From assembly GCF_004216535.1 (NCBI RefSeq), contig NZ_SGWX01000001.1, positions 3,901,099-3,965,098 on the forward strand: 64,000 bases of DNA, written 5' to 3'. The translations under genes and the position numbers were made by a program. Source of the stretch: Xylanimonas ulmi (GTDB taxonomy: Bacteria > Actinomycetota > Actinomycetes > Actinomycetales > Cellulomonadaceae). Each line of letters opens with the position of its first letter. Position 1 is the first letter of the stretch. The notes under the pieces are model-generated. The model saw nothing but the letters and a program-made list of their open reading frames with translations, had not been told where the DNA came from and made no database searches. Shown here piece by piece: positions 35,899 to 46,409 of this stretch.

Positions 35899-37023
35899 AT
35901 GAGGTCTTGGCGCAAGCTTGTGGCGATTGCCACAGTCACGCTCACGCTCGGCGCCCTGGGCGCCTGCTCCGCAGAGCGGAGCGACGACGCCGGTGGTGAT
36001 GGGAGCGCCGCTCCCGGGGACACCCTGATCGGCATCGCGATGCCGACGCGCTCGCTGGAGCGCTGGAACAACGACGGCGCACACCTGGAGGGCCTGCTGC
36101 AGGACGCCGGGTTCCAGACGTCGCTGCAGTTCGCCGACAACCAGGTGAACCAGCAGATCTCCCAGATTCAGAACATGATCAACGACGGCGCGGACGTGCT
36201 GGTCATCGCGTCGATCGACGGCACCGCGCTCGGCCCGGTCCTCCAGCAGGCCGCCGACGCCGGCATCCCGGTGCTCGCCTACGACCGCCTGATCAACGAG
36301 ACCGAGAACGTCGACTACTACGCGACGTTCGACAACGAGCTCGTCGGCCAGCTCCAGGGCGAGTTCATCGTCGACCAGCTCGGCCTGAAGGACGGCGCCG
36401 GTCCGTTCAACATCGAGCTGTTCGCCGGCTCTCCTGACGATAACAACGCCCGCTTCTTCTTCAAGGGCGCGTTCGACGTCCTCCAGCCCTTCCTCGAGAA
36501 CGGCCAGCTCGTCTCGCCCTCGGGCAAGGTTCCCGCGAACCTCGACGGCTGGACCCAGATCGGCATCCAGGGCTGGTCGTCGGCCACCGCGCAGTCCGAG
36601 ATGGAGAACCGCCTCAACTCGTTCTACACCGACGGCAAGCGCGTCGACGTCGTCCTCTCGCCGAACGACTCGCTCGCCCTGGGCATCACCCAGGCCCTGC
36701 TCGGCGCCGGCTACACCGCCGGCGACTTCCCGATCCTGACCGGTCAGGACGGCGACGTCGCCAACGTCCAGTCGATCATCGACGGCACCCAGTCGATGAC
36801 CGTCTGGAAGGACACCCGCACCCTCGGCACCCAGGTCGCCCGCATGGTCGAGCAGATCGTCAACGGTGAGGAGGTCGAGGTCAACGACACCGAGAGCTAC
36901 GACAACGGCGTCAAGATCGTCCCGGCGTTCCTGCTGCGCCCCGAGGTCGTGGTCCGCGACCAGATCCAGGAGAAGCTGATCGACTCCGGCTTCCTCGCGC
37001 CCGACGCCGTCACCGGCCTCTAG
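35899..37023 (+). CDS. chvE: Sugar ABC transporter substrate-binding lipoprotein (ChvE-like)
   Basis: A 374-residue binding protein with a lipoprotein signal (MRSWRKLVAIATVTLTLGA then LGAC, Cys at about 23). The mature part is a type-1 periplasmic-binding fold: TLIGIAMPTRSLERWNNDG, ADNQVNQQISQIQNMI, GADVLVIASIDGTALG, AYDRLI, SPDDNNARFFFKGAF and TGQDGDVANVQSIIDG. These segments match the ChvE/multiple-sugar (xylose, glucose, galactose, arabinose) group. The leader from the predicted promoter is about 100 bases. The ATG is preceded by GAAGAAGGACGG. It heads the importer operon with gguA and gguB. Confidence 0.93.
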   Translation: MRSWRKLVAIATVTLTLGALGACSAERSDDAGGDGSAAPGDTLIGIAMPTRSLERWNNDGAHLEGLLQDAGFQTSLQFADNQVNQQISQIQNMINDGADVLVIASIDGTALGPVLQQAADAGIPVLAYDRLINETENVDYYATFDNELVGQLQGEFIVDQLGLKDGAGPFNIELFAGSPDDNNARFFFKGAFDVLQPFLENGQLVSPSGKVPANLDGWTQIGIQGWSSATAQSEMENRLNSFYTDGKRVDVVLSPNDSLALGITQALLGAGYTAGDFPILTGQDGDVANVQSIIDGTQSMTVWKDTRTLGTQVARMVEQIVNGEEVEVNDTESYDNGVKIVPAFLLRPEVVVRDQIQEKLIDSGFLAPDAVTGL

Positions 37024-37107
37024 CGCACGCGCGGCGGGTCCGGGGCCACGCGCCCCGGACCCGCCCGCCCGGCAACAAGTCGATTGCTTCGACGAGGAAG
37101 ACAGGTC

Positions 37108-38730
37108 ATGAGCACGAACACGACGGCGGACCCCGAGCAGCCGCGCTCGGGAACAGACGCCGATCTCATCCTTGAGATGCGCAACATCGTCAAGGAGTTC
37201 CCGGGCGTCAAGGCGCTCTCTGACGTCACCTTCACGGTGCGCCGGGGCGAAGTGCACGCCATCTGCGGCGAGAACGGGGCGGGCAAGTCCACCCTGATGA
37301 AGGTGCTCTCGGGGGTCTACCCCTACGGCACCTATGAGGGCGACATCATCTACAACGGCGAGGAGGTGCGGTTCAAGGGGATCCGCGACTCCGAGGCCGC
37401 GCGCATCGTGATCATCCACCAGGAGCTCGCGCTGGTGCCGCGCCTGTCCTTGGCCGAGAACATCTTCCTCGGCAACGAGCAGGGGCCCACGGGCCTGGTC
37501 GACTGGCACCTGACACGTTCGCGTGCGGCCGAGCTCCTGCGGCGCGTCGGACTCTCCGAGAACCCTGACCTGACCCCGCTGGACATCGGCGTCGGCAAGC
37601 AGCAGCTCGTCGAGATCGCCAAGGCGCTGTCCAAGAACGTCGACCTGCTCATCCTCGACGAGCCGACGGCGGCGCTCAACGACGAGGACTCGGCGCACCT
37701 GCTGAGCCTGATCGACGAGTTCCGCAAGCAGGGCATGACGTCGATCATCATCAGCCACAAGCTGAACGAGATCGCCGCCATCGCCGACCGCGTGACCGTG
37801 ATCCGCGATGGCGAGACGATCGAGACGCTCGACTTCCACGGCGACGAGCCGGTCACCGAGGACCGCATCATCCGCGGCATGGTGGGACGCTCGCTCGACC
37901 ACCGCTTCCCCGAGCACACGCCGCAGATCGGCGAGGAGCTCCTGCGGCTCGAGGACTGGACCGTCTACCACCCGATCGACACCGAGCGGCTCGTCGTCGA
38001 CGACGTGAGCATCAACGTGCGCGCGGGCGAGATCGTCGGCCTCGCGGGCCTCATGGGCGCCGGGCGCACCGAGCTGGCCATGAGCCTGTTCGGGCGCACC
38101 TACGGGTCCAACATCAGCGGCAAGGTGTACAAGCGCGGCGAGGAGATCCAGATCCGCAACGTGCGCGACGCGATCCGGCACGGCATCGCCTACACCACCG
38201 AGGACCGCAAGGCGCTCGGACTCAACCTCATCCAGACCATCCGCGAGAACATCTCCGCCTCGGCGCTCGGCAAGGTGTCCAGCAGGCTCGGCGTCATGCG
38301 CCAGGGTGGCGAGGAGGTCGTCGCCGAGCAGTTCCGCCAGGAGTTCCGGATCAAGGCGCCCAATGTCGAGGCGCTCGTCGGCAAGCTCTCCGGCGGAAAC
38401 CAGCAGAAGGTCGTCCTGTCCAAGTGGGTCAACACCGACCCGGACGTCCTGATCCTCGACGAGCCGACGCGTGGCATCGACGTCGGCGCCAAGTACGAGA
38501 TCTACGGGATCATGAACGCCCTCGCCGACGCCGGCAAGGCAGTGATCGTGATCTCCTCCGAGCTGCCCGAGCTGATCGGCGTGTGCGACCGCATCTACGC
38601 CGTCTCCGAGGGGCGCATCACCGGAGAGGTGCCGCGCGCGAGAGCCACCCAGGAAGAGCTCATGCGCTATATGACGATGGAGAAGGCCGCCGCCCACGTG
38701 GGCGTGTCCCCGGAAGGAAACCACTCATGA
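37108..38730 (+). CDS. gguA: Sugar ABC transporter ATP-binding protein with two NBDs (GguA/XylG type)
   Basis: A 540-residue tandem ATPase energising monosaccharide import. NBD1: Walker [11 protein letters not shown] (about 54), Walker [15 protein letters not shown]2: [18 protein letters not shown] in place of a classical Walker A, as usual in the second domain, then signature [14 protein letters not shown] and Walker [16 protein letters not shown]. The ATG at 37108 has a GAGGAAG 10 bases upstream. The stop overlaps the permease ATG in ATGA. Confidence 0.94.
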   Translation: MSTNTTADPEQPRSGTDADLILEMRNIVKEFPGVKALSDVTFTVRRGEVHAICGENGAGKSTLMKVLSGVYPYGTYEGDIIYNGEEVRFKGIRDSEAARIVIIHQELALVPRLSLAENIFLGNEQGPTGLVDWHLTRSRAAELLRRVGLSENPDLTPLDIGVGKQQLVEIAKALSKNVDLLILDEPTAALNDEDSAHLLSLIDEFRKQGMTSIIISHKLNEIAAIADRVTVIRDGETIETLDFHGDEPVTEDRIIRGMVGRSLDHRFPEHTPQIGEELLRLEDWTVYHPIDTERLVVDDVSINVRAGEIVGLAGLMGAGRTELAMSLFGRTYGSNISGKVYKRGEEIQIRNVRDAIRHGIAYTTEDRKALGLNLIQTIRENISASALGKVSSRLGVMRQGGEEVVAEQFRQEFRIKAPNVEALVGKLSGGNQQKVVLSKWVNTDPDVLILDEPTRGIDVGAKYEIYGIMNALADAGKAVIVISSELPELIGVCDRIYAVSEGRITGEVPRARATQEELMRYMTMEKAAAHVGVSPEGNHS

Positions 38731-39899
38731 ACGTCCTGAGGGATTACCTCGGCCGTAACGTCCGTCAGTACGGCATCGTCGGGGCGCTGCTCGTCATCGT
38801 GCTGCTGTTCCAGATCCTGACCGACGGCCGCCTCCTCATGCCGAACAACATGGCCGCGCTGGTCATGCAGAACGCCTACGTCATGATCCTGGCGATCGGC
38901 ATGGTGGCGGTCATCGTCGCCGGGCACATCGACCTGTCGGTCGGCTCCGTGGTCGCGTTCATCGGCGGTCTGACGGCGATCATGATGGCGCACTGGAACT
39001 GGCCCGTTCCGCTCGCGATCCTCGCGGCGCTCGCGGTCGGCGCCCTCGTGGGGTGCTGGCAGGGGTTCTGGGTCGCCTATATGGGGATCCCCGCGTTCAT
39101 CGTGACCCTCGCGGGCATGCTCACGTTCCGCGGTCTGGCCATCGTGCTCGTCGGCCAGACGGTCTCGCCGTTGCCGCGCCCGTTCAACCAGATCGGCAAC
39201 GGGTCGCTGCCCAACTTCCTGGGCTTCGCGGGCCAGTTGGACGTGTTGACGCTCGTGATCGGCGCCATCGCGATCGTCGGCCTCGGCGTCGCGCAGTACC
39301 GCGCCCGCCGGTCGATGATCACCCACAACCTGCACACCGAGGCGTTCGGCGTGTTCGTCGCGAAGCTCGCCGTCATGGCGGTGCTCATCGGCCTGGTCGC
39401 CTGGCGCCTGTCCCTGTCGACCGGCGGCACCCCGATCATCCTCTTGATCGTGGGTGTGCTGATCCTCGGCTTCACGTTCGTGCTGGGCCGCACGCGGTTC
39501 GGCCGGCACGTGTACGCCGTCGGCGGCAACCGCAACGCGGCGATCCTCTCGGGCGTCAACACCCGGCGCACCGACTTCCAGATCTTCGTCAACATGGGCA
39601 TGCTCGCCGCGGTCGCCGCCATCGCGACGACGGCGCGTGCCGGTGCCGGTGTGGCCGCAGCGGGTCAGAACTTCGAGCTTGACGCCATCGCCGCGTGCTT
39701 CATCGGTGGCACCGCGGTCACCGGCGGTGTCGGCAAGATCTCGGGCGCCATGATCGGTGCGCTCATCATGGGCGTGCTCAACATGGGTCTGTCGATCCTC
39801 GCAGTCGACGCCGCCTGGCAGCAGGCCATCAAGGGTCTGGTGCTGCTGGCCGCGGTCGCACTCGACATCGTCTCGAAGCGTCGCGGCGCCCTGGGCTGA
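38727..39899 (+). CDS. gguB: Sugar ABC transporter permease (GguB type)
   Basis: A 390-residue BPD_transp_2 permease with about ten helices. The family signature is visible in [20 protein letters not shown] (helix 2-3) and the C-terminal [18 protein letters not shown] (EAA-like cytoplasmic loop) and [20 protein letters not shown]. It has the long central loop ([15 protein letters not shown]) typical of GguB/XylH. It is the last gene of the operon. The following 150 bases hold no gene before the glyA riboswitch. Confidence 0.94.
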   Translation: MNVLRDYLGRNVRQYGIVGALLVIVLLFQILTDGRLLMPNNMAALVMQNAYVMILAIGMVAVIVAGHIDLSVGSVVAFIGGLTAIMMAHWNWPVPLAILAALAVGALVGCWQGFWVAYMGIPAFIVTLAGMLTFRGLAIVLVGQTVSPLPRPFNQIGNGSLPNFLGFAGQLDVLTLVIGAIAIVGLGVAQYRARRSMITHNLHTEAFGVFVAKLAVMAVLIGLVAWRLSLSTGGTPIILLIVGVLILGFTFVLGRTRFGRHVYAVGGNRNAAILSGVNTRRTDFQIFVNMGMLAAVAAIATTARAGAGVAAAGQNFELDAIAACFIGGTAVTGGVGKISGAMIGALIMGVLNMGLSILAVDAAWQQAIKGLVLLAAVALDIVSKRRGALG

Positions 39900-40049
39900 C
39901 CCTGACGACCCCCCGGCGGCCGGACCCGCCGAGAGCCTGCGTCACCCGATGGCCGAGCCCGTCTCGGCCGTCGCGGCGCGGCCCTCGGCGGGCCCGGCCG
40001 CCGGCGTTCGTGGGCCGCCCGCTCCGGGACGGGCGTCAGTCTCGTGGGA

Positions 40050-40175
40050 TACCCTGGTCGGCGTCGTGACTGGCGCAGTCCCGGTCCGCCCCTCGCGGCG
40101 GAGACGGGCAGGTGGATGACCACCAGGGAGCGGCACCGCTGTAACGACGACGGGTCGTTCGCCTGGGCCCCGTGT
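40050..40175 (+). ncRNA. ZTP (pfl) riboswitch of the glyA-folD operon with its -10 box
   Basis: The three conserved blocks are CGTGACTGGCG (40065-40075), ACCACCAGGGAGCG (40119-40132) and TCGCCTGGGC (40159-40168), the same order as in the purH leader, with a longer variable region between the first two. TACCCT (40050-40055) is a fitting -10 box just upstream. glyA and folD are classic ZTP-riboswitch targets. About 75 bases separate it from the glyA ATG; no clear terminator was seen there, so translational control may be more likely. Confidence 0.92.
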
Positions 40176-40250
40176 CATGACCACGTGTCACGTCCATCGT
40201 CCGTCGCGGCGGCACACGTCGTCGCGGCCCGCAGCCAGGGAGAGGCCGCC

Positions 40251-41543
40251 ATGAGCGCACACACCCCCGACCCCCTTTTGACCGGCGGCATCGCCGACGT
40301 CGACCCCGAGATCGCCGCCGTGCTCGACGGCGAGCTCGCCCGCCAGCGCGAGACGCTCGAGATGATCGCGTCCGAGAACTTCGTGCCGAACGCCGTCCTG
40401 CAGGCGCAGGGCTCCGTGCTGACCAACAAGTACGCCGAGGGCTACCCCGGCAAGCGCTACTACGGCGGCTGCGAGCAGGTCGACATCGCCGAGAGCCTCG
40501 CGATCGCCCGCGCCAAGGCGCTGTTCGGCGCCGAGCACGCCAACGTCCAGCCCCACTCCGGCGCCCAGGCCAACGCGGCCGTGCTGCACGCGCTGGCCTC
40601 GGCCGGCGACCGCATCCTCGGCCTTGAGCTGGCCCACGGCGGCCACCTCACGCACGGCATGAAGATCAACTTCTCGGGCCGCCTGTACGACGTCGGCTCC
40701 TACGGCGTCGACCCGCAGACCTACCGCGTCGAGATGGACGAGGTCCGCAAGAAGGCCATCGAGCACCAGCCCGAGGTCATCATCGCCGGCTGGTCGGCCT
40801 ACCCGCGCCACCTCGACTTCGCCGCGTTCCGGCAGATCGCCGACGAGGTCGGCGCCAAGCTCTGGGTCGACATGGCCCACTTCGCCGGCCTGGTGGCCGC
40901 GGGCCTGCACCCGAGCCCCGTGCCGCACGCCGACGTCGTCTCCTCCACGGTGCACAAGACGATCGGCGGCCCGCGCTCGGGCTTCATCCTGGCCAAGGAG
41001 CAGTGGGCCAAGAAGATCGACTCCGCGGTGTTCCCGGGCCAGCAGGGCGGCCCGCTCATGCATGTCATCGCGGCCAAGGCCGTGGCGTTCAAGGTTGCCG
41101 CGTCCGAGTCGTTCGTCGACCGCCAGGAGCGCACGCTGCGCGGAGCGCAGATCATCGCCGCGCGCCTGAGCGAGCCGGACGTCGCCGGTCAGGGCGTGTC
41201 GGTGCTCACGGGCGGCACCGACGTCCACCTGGTGCTGGTCGACCTGCGCCACTCGGCGCTCGACGGCCAGCAGGCCGAGGACCTGCTGCACGACGCCGGC
41301 ATCACCGTCAACCGCAACGCCGTGCCGTTCGACCCGCGCCCCCCGCGCGTCACCTCGGGTCTGCGCATCGGCACGCCCGCGCTGGCCACCCGCGGCTTCG
41401 GCGACGCCGAGTTCACCGAGGTCGCCGACATCATCGCCGTCGCGCTGCGCGACGGCGCGGGCGCCGACGTCGACGCGCTGCGCGCCCGCGTGCGCGCGCT
41501 CACCGCGGACTTCCCGCTCTACCCGGGCCTGGCGCAGTACTGA
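40251..41543 (+). CDS. glyA: Serine hydroxymethyltransferase
   Basis: A 430-residue PLP enzyme converting serine and THF to glycine and 5,10-methylene-THF, the main source of one-carbon units. It opens with the conserved [19 protein letters not shown], then [18 protein letters not shown] and [13 protein letters not shown]. The PLP lysine is in [14 protein letters not shown] at residue 236. The ATG at 40251 has GGGAGAGG upstream and is the only start giving the normal family length. The stop overlaps the folD start by one base. Expression is governed by the ZTP riboswitch. Confidence 0.97.
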   Translation: MSAHTPDPLLTGGIADVDPEIAAVLDGELARQRETLEMIASENFVPNAVLQAQGSVLTNKYAEGYPGKRYYGGCEQVDIAESLAIARAKALFGAEHANVQPHSGAQANAAVLHALASAGDRILGLELAHGGHLTHGMKINFSGRLYDVGSYGVDPQTYRVEMDEVRKKAIEHQPEVIIAGWSAYPRHLDFAAFRQIADEVGAKLWVDMAHFAGLVAAGLHPSPVPHADVVSSTVHKTIGGPRSGFILAKEQWAKKIDSAVFPGQQGGPLMHVIAAKAVAFKVAASESFVDRQERTLRGAQIIAARLSEPDVAGQGVSVLTGGTDVHLVLVDLRHSALDGQQAEDLLHDAGITVNRNAVPFDPRPPRVTSGLRIGTPALATRGFGDAEFTEVADIIAVALRDGAGADVDALRARVRALTADFPLYPGLAQY

Positions 41544-42451
41544 TGGCCGCCCAGCAACAGCCGTCGGCGCAGCCGCTGGACGGCAAGGCCACCGCGGCGG
41601 CGATCAAGGCCGAGCTCAAGACCCGCGTCGCGGCGCTCGCCGAGCGGGGCGTCGTTCCCGGACTCGGGACGCTGCTCGTGGGCGACGACCCGGGCTCGCA
41701 GTGGTACGTCGCGGGCAAGCACCGCGACTGCGCCGAGGTGGGCATCGCCTCGATCCGCGAGGACCTGCCGGGCACGGCGACGCCGGAGGAGATCGAGGCG
41801 GCCGTGCATCGGCTCAACGAGGACCCGGCCTGCACCGGGTTCATCGTGCAGCTCCCGCTGCCGAAGGGCATCGACACCAACCGTGTGCTCGAGCTCGTCG
41901 ACCCGGCCAAGGACGCCGACGGGCTGCACCCGACCAACCTCGGGCGCCTCGTGCTGCGCGTCAACGAGGAGGTCACCTCGCCGCTGCCGTGCACGCCGCG
42001 CGGCATCGTCGAGCTGATCGAGCGGCACGGGGTGTCGCTGGCGGGCAAGCATGTCGTGGTCCTGGGCCGCGGCGTCACCGTGGGCCGGCCCATCGGGCTG
42101 CTGCTGACGCGCCGGGCCGTCAACGCGACTGTGACGCTCACGCACACGGGCACGGCGAACCTCGACGAGCTGGTGCGCCAGGCCGACGTCGTCGTCGCGG
42201 CGGCGGGGGTGCGCGGCATCGTGCGCCCCGACATGGTCAAGCCGGGCGCCGTGCTGATCGACGTGGGCGTCTCGCGCGAGACCGATCCGGCCACGGGCAA
42301 GTCCCGCGTGGTGGGCGACGTCGACCCCGCCGCGCTGGAGCGGGCGTCGTGGTACAGCCCCAACCCGGGCGGTGTGGGCCCGATGACCCGCGCGATGCTC
42401 CTGGCCAACGTCGTCGACACGGCCGAGCGCGCCCTGGCCATTCCCGCCTGA
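41543..42451 (+). CDS. folD: Methylenetetrahydrofolate dehydrogenase / methenyl-THF cyclohydrolase
   Basis: A 302-residue bifunctional enzyme turning 5,10-methylene-THF into 10-formyl-THF with NADP, the direct supplier for purN and purH. Signatures are [41 protein letters not shown] and the nucleotide-binding [20 protein letters not shown], then HTGTANL. The ATG uses the A of the glyA stop (TGATG), so translation is coupled. A hairpin at 42460-42478 follows. Confidence 0.96.
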   Translation: MAAQQQPSAQPLDGKATAAAIKAELKTRVAALAERGVVPGLGTLLVGDDPGSQWYVAGKHRDCAEVGIASIREDLPGTATPEEIEAAVHRLNEDPACTGFIVQLPLPKGIDTNRVLELVDPAKDADGLHPTNLGRLVLRVNEEVTSPLPCTPRGIVELIERHGVSLAGKHVVVLGRGVTVGRPIGLLLTRRAVNATVTLTHTGTANLDELVRQADVVVAAAGVRGIVRPDMVKPGAVLIDVGVSRETDPATGKSRVVGDVDPAALERASWYSPNPGGVGPMTRAMLLANVVDTAERALAIPA

Positions 42452-42459
42452 CCACCCCC

Positions 42460-42478
42460 GTCCGCCCACGAGGCGGAC
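42460..42478 (+). terminator. Short hairpin after folD
   Basis: GTCCGCC (42460-42466) pairs with GGCGGAC (42472-42478) around CACGA, 9 bases after the folD stop. No T-run follows. The remaining gap to 42689 is GC-rich with GCTTCGCTCGG-like direct repeats and no supported gene. Confidence 0.55.
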
Positions 42479-42689
42479 CCGGCCCGCGGGGCGGAGCGCT
42501 CGTGCGTCGAGCCCTTCGCCCCGTGGGCCGCGTTGCGTGAGCGGTTCGCTTCGCAGGGGCCGCCTCGCTCGTTGGTCTGCTTCGCTCGGTGGGCCGCCTC
42601 GCGTGCGCCCTGTGGGGCCGGGCGATGAGTTCCGGAGCCAGCGGGCGTCAGAACGTGCGGCAGACACATCGACGACGGAGGGTGGAGCG

Positions 42690-43172
42690 ATGGGGATCGT
42701 CAAGCCGCACTTGTGGTTCGCGAGCGGCGCCGAGCAGGCTGCGGAGTTCTACGCGAGCGTCATCCCGAACTCCCGGGTGACCCACATCGAGACCGCGCCC
42801 GCCGGGGTGCCCGACGTCGAGGAGGGGGCGCCGTTCGTCGTCGACCTCGACCTCGACGGGATGCCCGTCCAACTCCTCAACGCCGGGCCCGCGTTCACGC
42901 TCGACGAGGCGTTCAGCTTCGTCGTCGAGTGCGAGGACCAGGCTCAGGTGGACCGCTACTGGGACGCGCTGACCGCCGACGGCGGCACGCCGGGCCAGTG
43001 CGGCTGGCTCACTGACCGGTTCGGGGTGTCCTGGCAGGTGGTGCCCCAGCAGTTGAGCGCGCTCATGAGCGGCGCCTCTCCTGAGGCGACCCAGCGCACG
43101 CTGGCGGCGATGTTCGCGATGGGCAAACTCGACATCGCGGCGCTCGAAGCGGCCGCCCGCGGCGACACCTGA
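42690..43172 (+). CDS. VOC-family (PhnB-like) protein
   Basis: A 160-residue protein of the vicinal-oxygen-chelate/glyoxalase fold, PhnB (3-demethylubiquinone methyltransferase-like) subgroup: MGIVKPHLWFASGAEQAAEF, YASVIPNSRVT, GMPVQLLNAGPAF, the ECEDQAQVDRYWDALTADGG block and CGWLTDRFGVSWQVVP. Enzymatic role is unknown for most members. The ATG at 42690 has GGAGGGTGGAG 3-13 bases upstream. It is a monocistronic gene closed by the palindrome at 43267. Confidence 0.9.
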   Translation: MGIVKPHLWFASGAEQAAEFYASVIPNSRVTHIETAPAGVPDVEEGAPFVVDLDLDGMPVQLLNAGPAFTLDEAFSFVVECEDQAQVDRYWDALTADGGTPGQCGWLTDRFGVSWQVVPQQLSALMSGASPEATQRTLAAMFAMGKLDIAALEAAARGDT

Positions 43173-43266
43173 CCCCGCCCGCACGGCCCCGCCCCGCTGC
43201 TGCCGCCGCGCCGCACCCACTGCCGCCGCACCCACCCCGCCCACGGCGGCCCGCCGCCCCGTCGCG

Positions 43267-43334
43267 GTGTTCGAGCATTCGTCGCGGTGTTCGAGCGCCC
43301 GAGCGCTCGAACACCGCGACGAATGCTCGAACAC
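43267..43334. repeat. Perfect 68-base hairpin, GTTCGAGC-type locus 3
   Basis: Arms of 32 bp (43267-43298 and 43303-43334) are exact complements around a four-base CCGA loop. Each arm holds two GTTCGAGC units (43269, 43289) separated by a TCGTCGCGGT-like spacer. The element lies 95 bases after the VOC gene and 76 before xthA; both are on the plus strand, so it may terminate the first. Confidence 0.92.
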
Positions 43335-43397
43335 TCGGTTGGTTGGTGGCGGTCAGCGCGGCGGTGGGGCTTGGCCGGGGGTGTCGGGGGTGGGTGG

Positions 43398-43403
43398 CAG
43401 AAT
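43398..43403 (+). promoter_or_regulatory. -10 box CAGAAT of a leaderless xthA promoter
   Basis: CAGAAT ends 7 bases before the GTG at 43411. No Shine-Dalgarno lies in the gap. It supports the chosen start against the longer frame through the hairpin. Confidence 0.5.
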
Positions 43404-43410
43404 CCCGCGG

Positions 43411-44241
43411 GTGAGCCAACTCGTCGTCGCCACCGCCAACGTCAACGGAATCCGCGCAGCGCTACGCCGAGGGATCGGCCAGTGGCTCGACGGGCGGGCG
43501 CCCGACATCCTGCTGATGCAGGAGGTCCGCGCCCCGGACAATGTGCTGAACGAGGCGTTCGAGGGGTGGCACGTCGCCCATCAGGCGAGCGACATCAAGG
43601 GTCGCGCGGGCGTCGCCGTCGCCTCACGGCTCCCGGTGCGCTCCGTGCGCGTCGGACTCGCGGCGCACGGGCCGCAGGGGGAGCCCGAGCCCGCGGTCGA
43701 CACCGGCCGCTGGGTCGAGGCCGACGTCGAGCTGCCCGACGGCGGTCTGCTGACCGTTGTGAGCGCGTACATCCACTCCGGGTCGACCTGGCCCGAGGAC
43801 AACCCGGTCAAGATGATCGAGAAGTACGCCTACCTCGACAAGGTCACCAGCCGGCTCGCGCAACTCGGGGCCGCGCCCACACCGGCGCTCGTCGCGGGGG
43901 ACCTCAACATCGCCCACCACAACGTCGACATCGCGAACTGGAAGGGCAACCTCAAGTCCGCGGGGTTCCTTCCGCAGGAGCGGGCGTACCTGGACAGGTG
44001 GTTCGACGAGCTCGGGTGGAGTGACCTCGGGCGCGCGCACGGTGGCGAGGGCCCGGGGCCGTACACCTGGTGGTCGTGGCGTGGGCAGGCGTTCGTCAAC
44101 GACAAGGGCTGGCGGATCGACTACCAGCTCGCCAACCCGACGCTCGCGCCACACGCGGTCAAGGTCGAGGTCGACCGGGCCGCGTCCTACGAGGAGCGCT
44201 GGAGCGACCACGCGCCGGTGATCGCGACCTACGATCTGTGA
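43411..44241 (+). CDS. xthA: Exodeoxyribonuclease III / AP endonuclease
   Basis: A 276-residue enzyme of the exonuclease-endonuclease-phosphatase fold, for base-excision repair at abasic sites. Catalytic elements: TANVNGIRAALRRG at the N-terminus, ILLMQEVRAPD (metal-binding Glu), SAYIHSG, VAGDLNIAHHNVDIAN (Asp/Asn pair), GWRIDYQLA and WSDHAPVIATYDL with the catalytic Asp-His. The GTG at 43411 gives the normal family length. Confidence 0.94.
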   Translation: MSQLVVATANVNGIRAALRRGIGQWLDGRAPDILLMQEVRAPDNVLNEAFEGWHVAHQASDIKGRAGVAVASRLPVRSVRVGLAAHGPQGEPEPAVDTGRWVEADVELPDGGLLTVVSAYIHSGSTWPEDNPVKMIEKYAYLDKVTSRLAQLGAAPTPALVAGDLNIAHHNVDIANWKGNLKSAGFLPQERAYLDRWFDELGWSDLGRAHGGEGPGPYTWWSWRGQAFVNDKGWRIDYQLANPTLAPHAVKVEVDRAASYEERWSDHAPVIATYDL

Positions 44242-44267
44242 GGACGCGGGCGGCGCGGCGGCGCTGC

Positions 44268-44320
44268 GGTGGTTTCGACGGGCTCAACCAGCGGGGGTTG
44301 GGTTTCGACGGGCTCAACCA
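44268..44320. repeat. Two direct copies of the palindromic repeat between xthA and galK
   Basis: GGTTTCGACGGGCTCAACCA recurs at 44268-44290 and 44299-44320 in a 30-bp tandem unit. Both are in the same orientation and carry a G for A change relative to the 8089 units. The gap lies between convergent genes. Confidence 0.82.
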
Positions 44321-44336
44321 GCGGGGGTGTGGGCGC

Positions 44337-45623
<1,287 letters not shown>

Positions 45624-45737
45624 GCGGGGGCTCCTCAAGGGTCGTCGGCGGTGATGAGGCGTGGGGAGTCGAAGGGGTCGGCCCATTGTTCCAGGCTTCG
45701 CGTCGCGGGGCCGGTGAATGGCCGATCTGGCGCGCGC

Positions 45738-46409
45738 TCAGACCTCGCCTGCGTCATGCGTCACGATCGCGATCTGCACACGGTTGTCGACGCCGAGCTT
45801 GGCGAGCACGCGTGAGACGTGGGTCTTGACGGTCGCCAGGCCCATGTACAGCTCGGCGGCGATCTCCGCGTTCGTGAGCCCGCGGGCCACGGCCAGGGCG
45901 ACCTCGCGCTCGCGCGCGGTCAGCGCGTCCAGGAGCCGCAGGGCCGAGGCGCGCCGCCCACCGGGGTCCGCCGCCAGCGTCGCGATGAGTGAGGCCGTGA
46001 CGGACGGGGACAGGGTCGGCTCGCCCGAGGCGGCGGCGCGCACCGAGGCGACCAGTCGCTCGGGTGGCGTGTCCTTGAGCAGAAACCCCGCCGCCCCGGC
46101 GCGCAGCGCGTCGAGCACCATGGCGTCGGCGTCGAAGGTGGTCAGCACGATGACGTGCGTCGCTGGGGCCTCCTCCACGAGCAGGCGCGTCGCCTCGAGG
46201 CCGTCCATGCGCGGCATGCGGATGTCCATGAGCACGACGTCGGGGCGTACGCGCCGCACCAGGTCGACGCCGCAGCGCCCGTCGCCCGCCTCGCCGACGA
46301 TCTCGATCCCGGGGTCCCCGCCCAGCAGGAGCCGCAGGCCCGCGCGCACGAGGGGGTCGTCGTCGACCAGGACGACTCGGGTGACGGGTCGGAGGGGGCC
46401 TGCGCTCAT
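45738..46409 (-). CDS. NarL/LuxR-type response regulator
   Basis: A 223-residue regulator with a receiver domain (VVLVDDDPLVRAGLRLLL, phospho-acceptor Asp in VVLMDIRMPRMDG at about 60, FLLKDTP with the conserved Lys) and a LuxR HTH (LTAREREVALAVARGLTNAE, then LYMGLATVKTHVSRVLAKLG). The ATG at 46409 overlaps the kinase stop in ATGA. Its target is probably the divergent ABC exporter at 47842. Confidence 0.94.
   Translation of the reverse strand: MSAGPLRPVTRVVLVDDDPLVRAGLRLLLGGDPGIEIVGEAGDGRCGVDLVRRVRPDVVLMDIRMPRMDGLEATRLLVEEAPATHVIVLTTFDADAMVLDALRAGAAGFLLKDTPPERLVASVRAAASGEPTLSPSVTASLIATLAADPGGRRASALRLLDALTAREREVALAVARGLTNAEIAAELYMGLATVKTHVSRVLAKLGVDNRVQIAIVTHDAGEV

Noticed and set aside
35839..38724. 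961-codon open frame opposite the sugar ABC operon
   Set aside because: It mirrors two real genes across their intergenic gap and shows no conserved motif.
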